Positions 62,971-64,000 of a stretch of 64,000 bases of DNA are shown here, piece by piece. The first letter of the stretch is position 1. Each line of letters starts with the position of its first letter. The DNA is from Chromatiaceae bacterium (GTDB lineage: Bacteria; Pseudomonadota; Gammaproteobacteria; Chromatiales; Chromatiaceae): the NCBI GenBank assembly GCA_024235215.1, contig JACKMU010000005.1, positions 248,001-312,000 of the forward strand. The letters are read 5' to 3'. Made by a program: the position numbers and the translations under genes. The notes below the pieces were generated by a model that had not been told where the DNA came from, made no database searches, and saw only the letters and a list, made by a program, of their open reading frames with translations.

Positions 62971-64000
62971 CTAGCGCTGCTGCGGGACCATTTCGTAACT
63001 GCGTACCAGGTGCACGAACCGTTGTAACGCCTCGATGCCACTCGCTTCGGCCTGGGCACACCACTGGCGTAATTCACCCAGACGCATCTCATGCGTCAAC
63101 GCCTGTTGCTCCCAGACCGCCTGCAAACGCAGCTTGAACTGATAGACCGTCTGCAAAACCGTATTCTGCTCCAGCACCTGATTCAGCCGCTGTCGATCCG
63201 CTTCGCTCAATAGACCCTGATCGCGCCGCGCCAGACGTTGTACCGCGCGATAGAGACGCTTCTGGCGTTTATCCATCTCCTGACGGAATACCGGGCGCAG
63301 CACCTCTCGTCCATAGTCCGCCAGCAACTGCAGCCGATTGACCGTCAACGCCTTGATCACCTCCAGATCGAGCTGAGCGTGCTCTCCCGCCAATTTTCGC
63401 TTGGGTGCCACCTTTTGCACTTTCGCCAGACGCAGCAACGCAAAGAGGCGCAGATAAAACCAACCGAGATCGAACTCCCAGCGCCGGAAGGAGAGTTTTG
63501 CGGAACTGCTGAACGCATGATGATTGTTGTGCAACTCCTCACCACCGATCAGGATCCCCCAGGGAACGATATTGGTGGCAGCATTGGGGATCTCAAAATT
63601 ACGATAGCCCCAAAAGTGGCCGATGCCATTGATCACACCCGCTGCCCAGAATGGAATCCAGAGCATCTGCACCGCCCACATCGCCAGTCCCGCTGCACCA
63701 AACAGCACCAGCATCAGCGCTGCCAGCAGAGCGACTCCCAAACTGCTGTGTCTCTGATAGAGATGTCGCTCCAGCCAATCGTCCGGCGTGCCACGGCCAT
63801 ACTGTGTCAATGTCTGCTGATTTCGCGCCTCGGCACGGTAGAGTTCGGTGCCACGCCAGAGCACCTCGCTCAACCCCTTCACCTGAGGGCTGTGGGGATC
63901 TTCAGCGGTTTCACATTTGGCATGATGCTTGCGGTGAATCGCGACCCACTCTTTGGTGACAATACCGGTGGTTAGCCATAGCCAGAAACGGAAAAAGTGG
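62971..64000 (-). CDS. Membrane fatty-acid (acyl-CoA type) desaturase, N-terminus beyond window
   Basis: At least 340 residues of a membrane desaturase; the start lies right of 64000. The His-box motifs are HRKHHAKCE at the visible N-terminal end, GIGHFWGYRN in the middle and HNNHHAF, matching the three-box diiron acyl-CoA/acyl-lipid desaturases (delta-9 type). Membrane segments surround LGVALLAALMLVLFGAAGLAMWAVQML and so on. The C-terminal 150 residues are a long charged helical extension (RRDQGLLSEADRQRLNQVLEQ), unusual in length for the family. It inserts a double bond into fatty-acyl chains for membrane fluidity. Confidence 0.9.
   Translation of the reverse strand, partial: HFFRFWLWLTTGIVTKEWVAIHRKHHAKCETAEDPHSPQVKGLSEVLWRGTELYRAEARNQQTLTQYGRGTPDDWLERHLYQRHSSLGVALLAALMLVLFGAAGLAMWAVQMLWIPFWAAGVINGIGHFWGYRNFEIPNAATNIVPWGILIGGEELHNNHHAFSSSAKLSFRRWEFDLGWFYLRLFALLRLAKVQKVAPKRKLAGEHAQLDLEVIKALTVNRLQLLADYGREVLRPVFRQEMDKRQKRLYRAVQRLARRDQGLLSEADRQRLNQVLEQNTVLQTVYQFKLRLQAVWEQQALTHEMRLGELRQWCAQAEASGIEALQRFVHLVRSYEMVPQQR

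Noticed and set aside
1..64000. CRISPR arrays, IS elements, tRNA or rRNA genes
   Set aside because: None was seen on reading both strands. The only tandem repeats are within the giant gene.

Overview
The window looks like a chromosomal stretch of a free-living or symbiotic gammaproteobacterium. A guess at a sulfur-oxidiser-like Chromatiales or Sedimenticola relative rests only on the style of the proteins (class I PHA synthase, Lut/TRAP lactate genes, c-di-GMP proteins, giant LEPR-XLL protein). I saw no rRNA, tRNA, CRISPR array, insertion sequence or phage gene. Gene density is normal and both strands are used.

Layout. 1-2.1 kb: the edge of an ebo-type cluster (EboC with the start of an EboA-like gene) and a Mut7-C RNase-fold protein. 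2.2-13.3 kb: a periplasmic HlyD-type adaptor, a palindromic intergenic repeat and one giant surface-protein gene of about 10 kb. The giant gene has a LEPR-XLL motif, DUF4347, a TolB-like propeller, four 390-bp repeats, about sixteen 270-bp repeats and a hydrophobic/acidic C-terminus. Its reading frame is broken several times, and every break lies in or next to repeat DNA. 13.4-19.7 kb: a histidine phosphatase, an orphan cyclic-nucleotide-binding domain, a small acidic protein, and a SWIM/SNF2 helicase with an overlapping partner; the helicase is split by one in-frame TAG. 19.8-23.8 kb: a thiol/heme/metal group (DUF411, DsbA-like, cytochrome c, Cys-rich protein) and a CDF metal exporter. 24-28.2 kb: PHA synthase, hemerythrin, small hypotheticals and a SCO1/SenC protein.

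28.8-36.7 kb holds signalling genes (YcgR-type PilZ protein, HDOD protein, diguanylate cyclase), a HIG1-type membrane protein, a CPA2 antiporter and an XRE regulator with a palindrome in front of it. 36.8-41.3 kb: a trifunctional LplT-acyltransferase-acyl-ACP synthetase fusion, overlapped by an amidohydrolase gene. 41.3-45.4 kb: a CheB-CheR-PAS fusion and a PAS protein. 46-47.2 kb: a 2-phosphoglycerate-kinase-like protein.

47.4-57.6 kb is the most coherent functional unit, a lactate-utilisation locus. A FadR/LldR-type regulator with lutABC runs rightwards. An FAD/Fe-S D-lactate dehydrogenase followed by TRAP genes dctP-dctQ-dctM runs leftwards. The divergent gap has two LldR-like operators with TGGTNNNACCA-type cores. 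58-62.8 kb: a stand-alone propeptide-like protein and a 1450-residue multidomain subtilase. The window ends inside a membrane fatty-acid desaturase gene.

The best candidates for unusual biology are the broken giant repeat gene, the amber-split helicase with its uncharacterised partner, the propeptide-protease pair, the amidohydrolase coupled to the lipid-remodelling fusion, and the palindrome-controlled lactate locus. I found no clear-cut new defence or mobile system.
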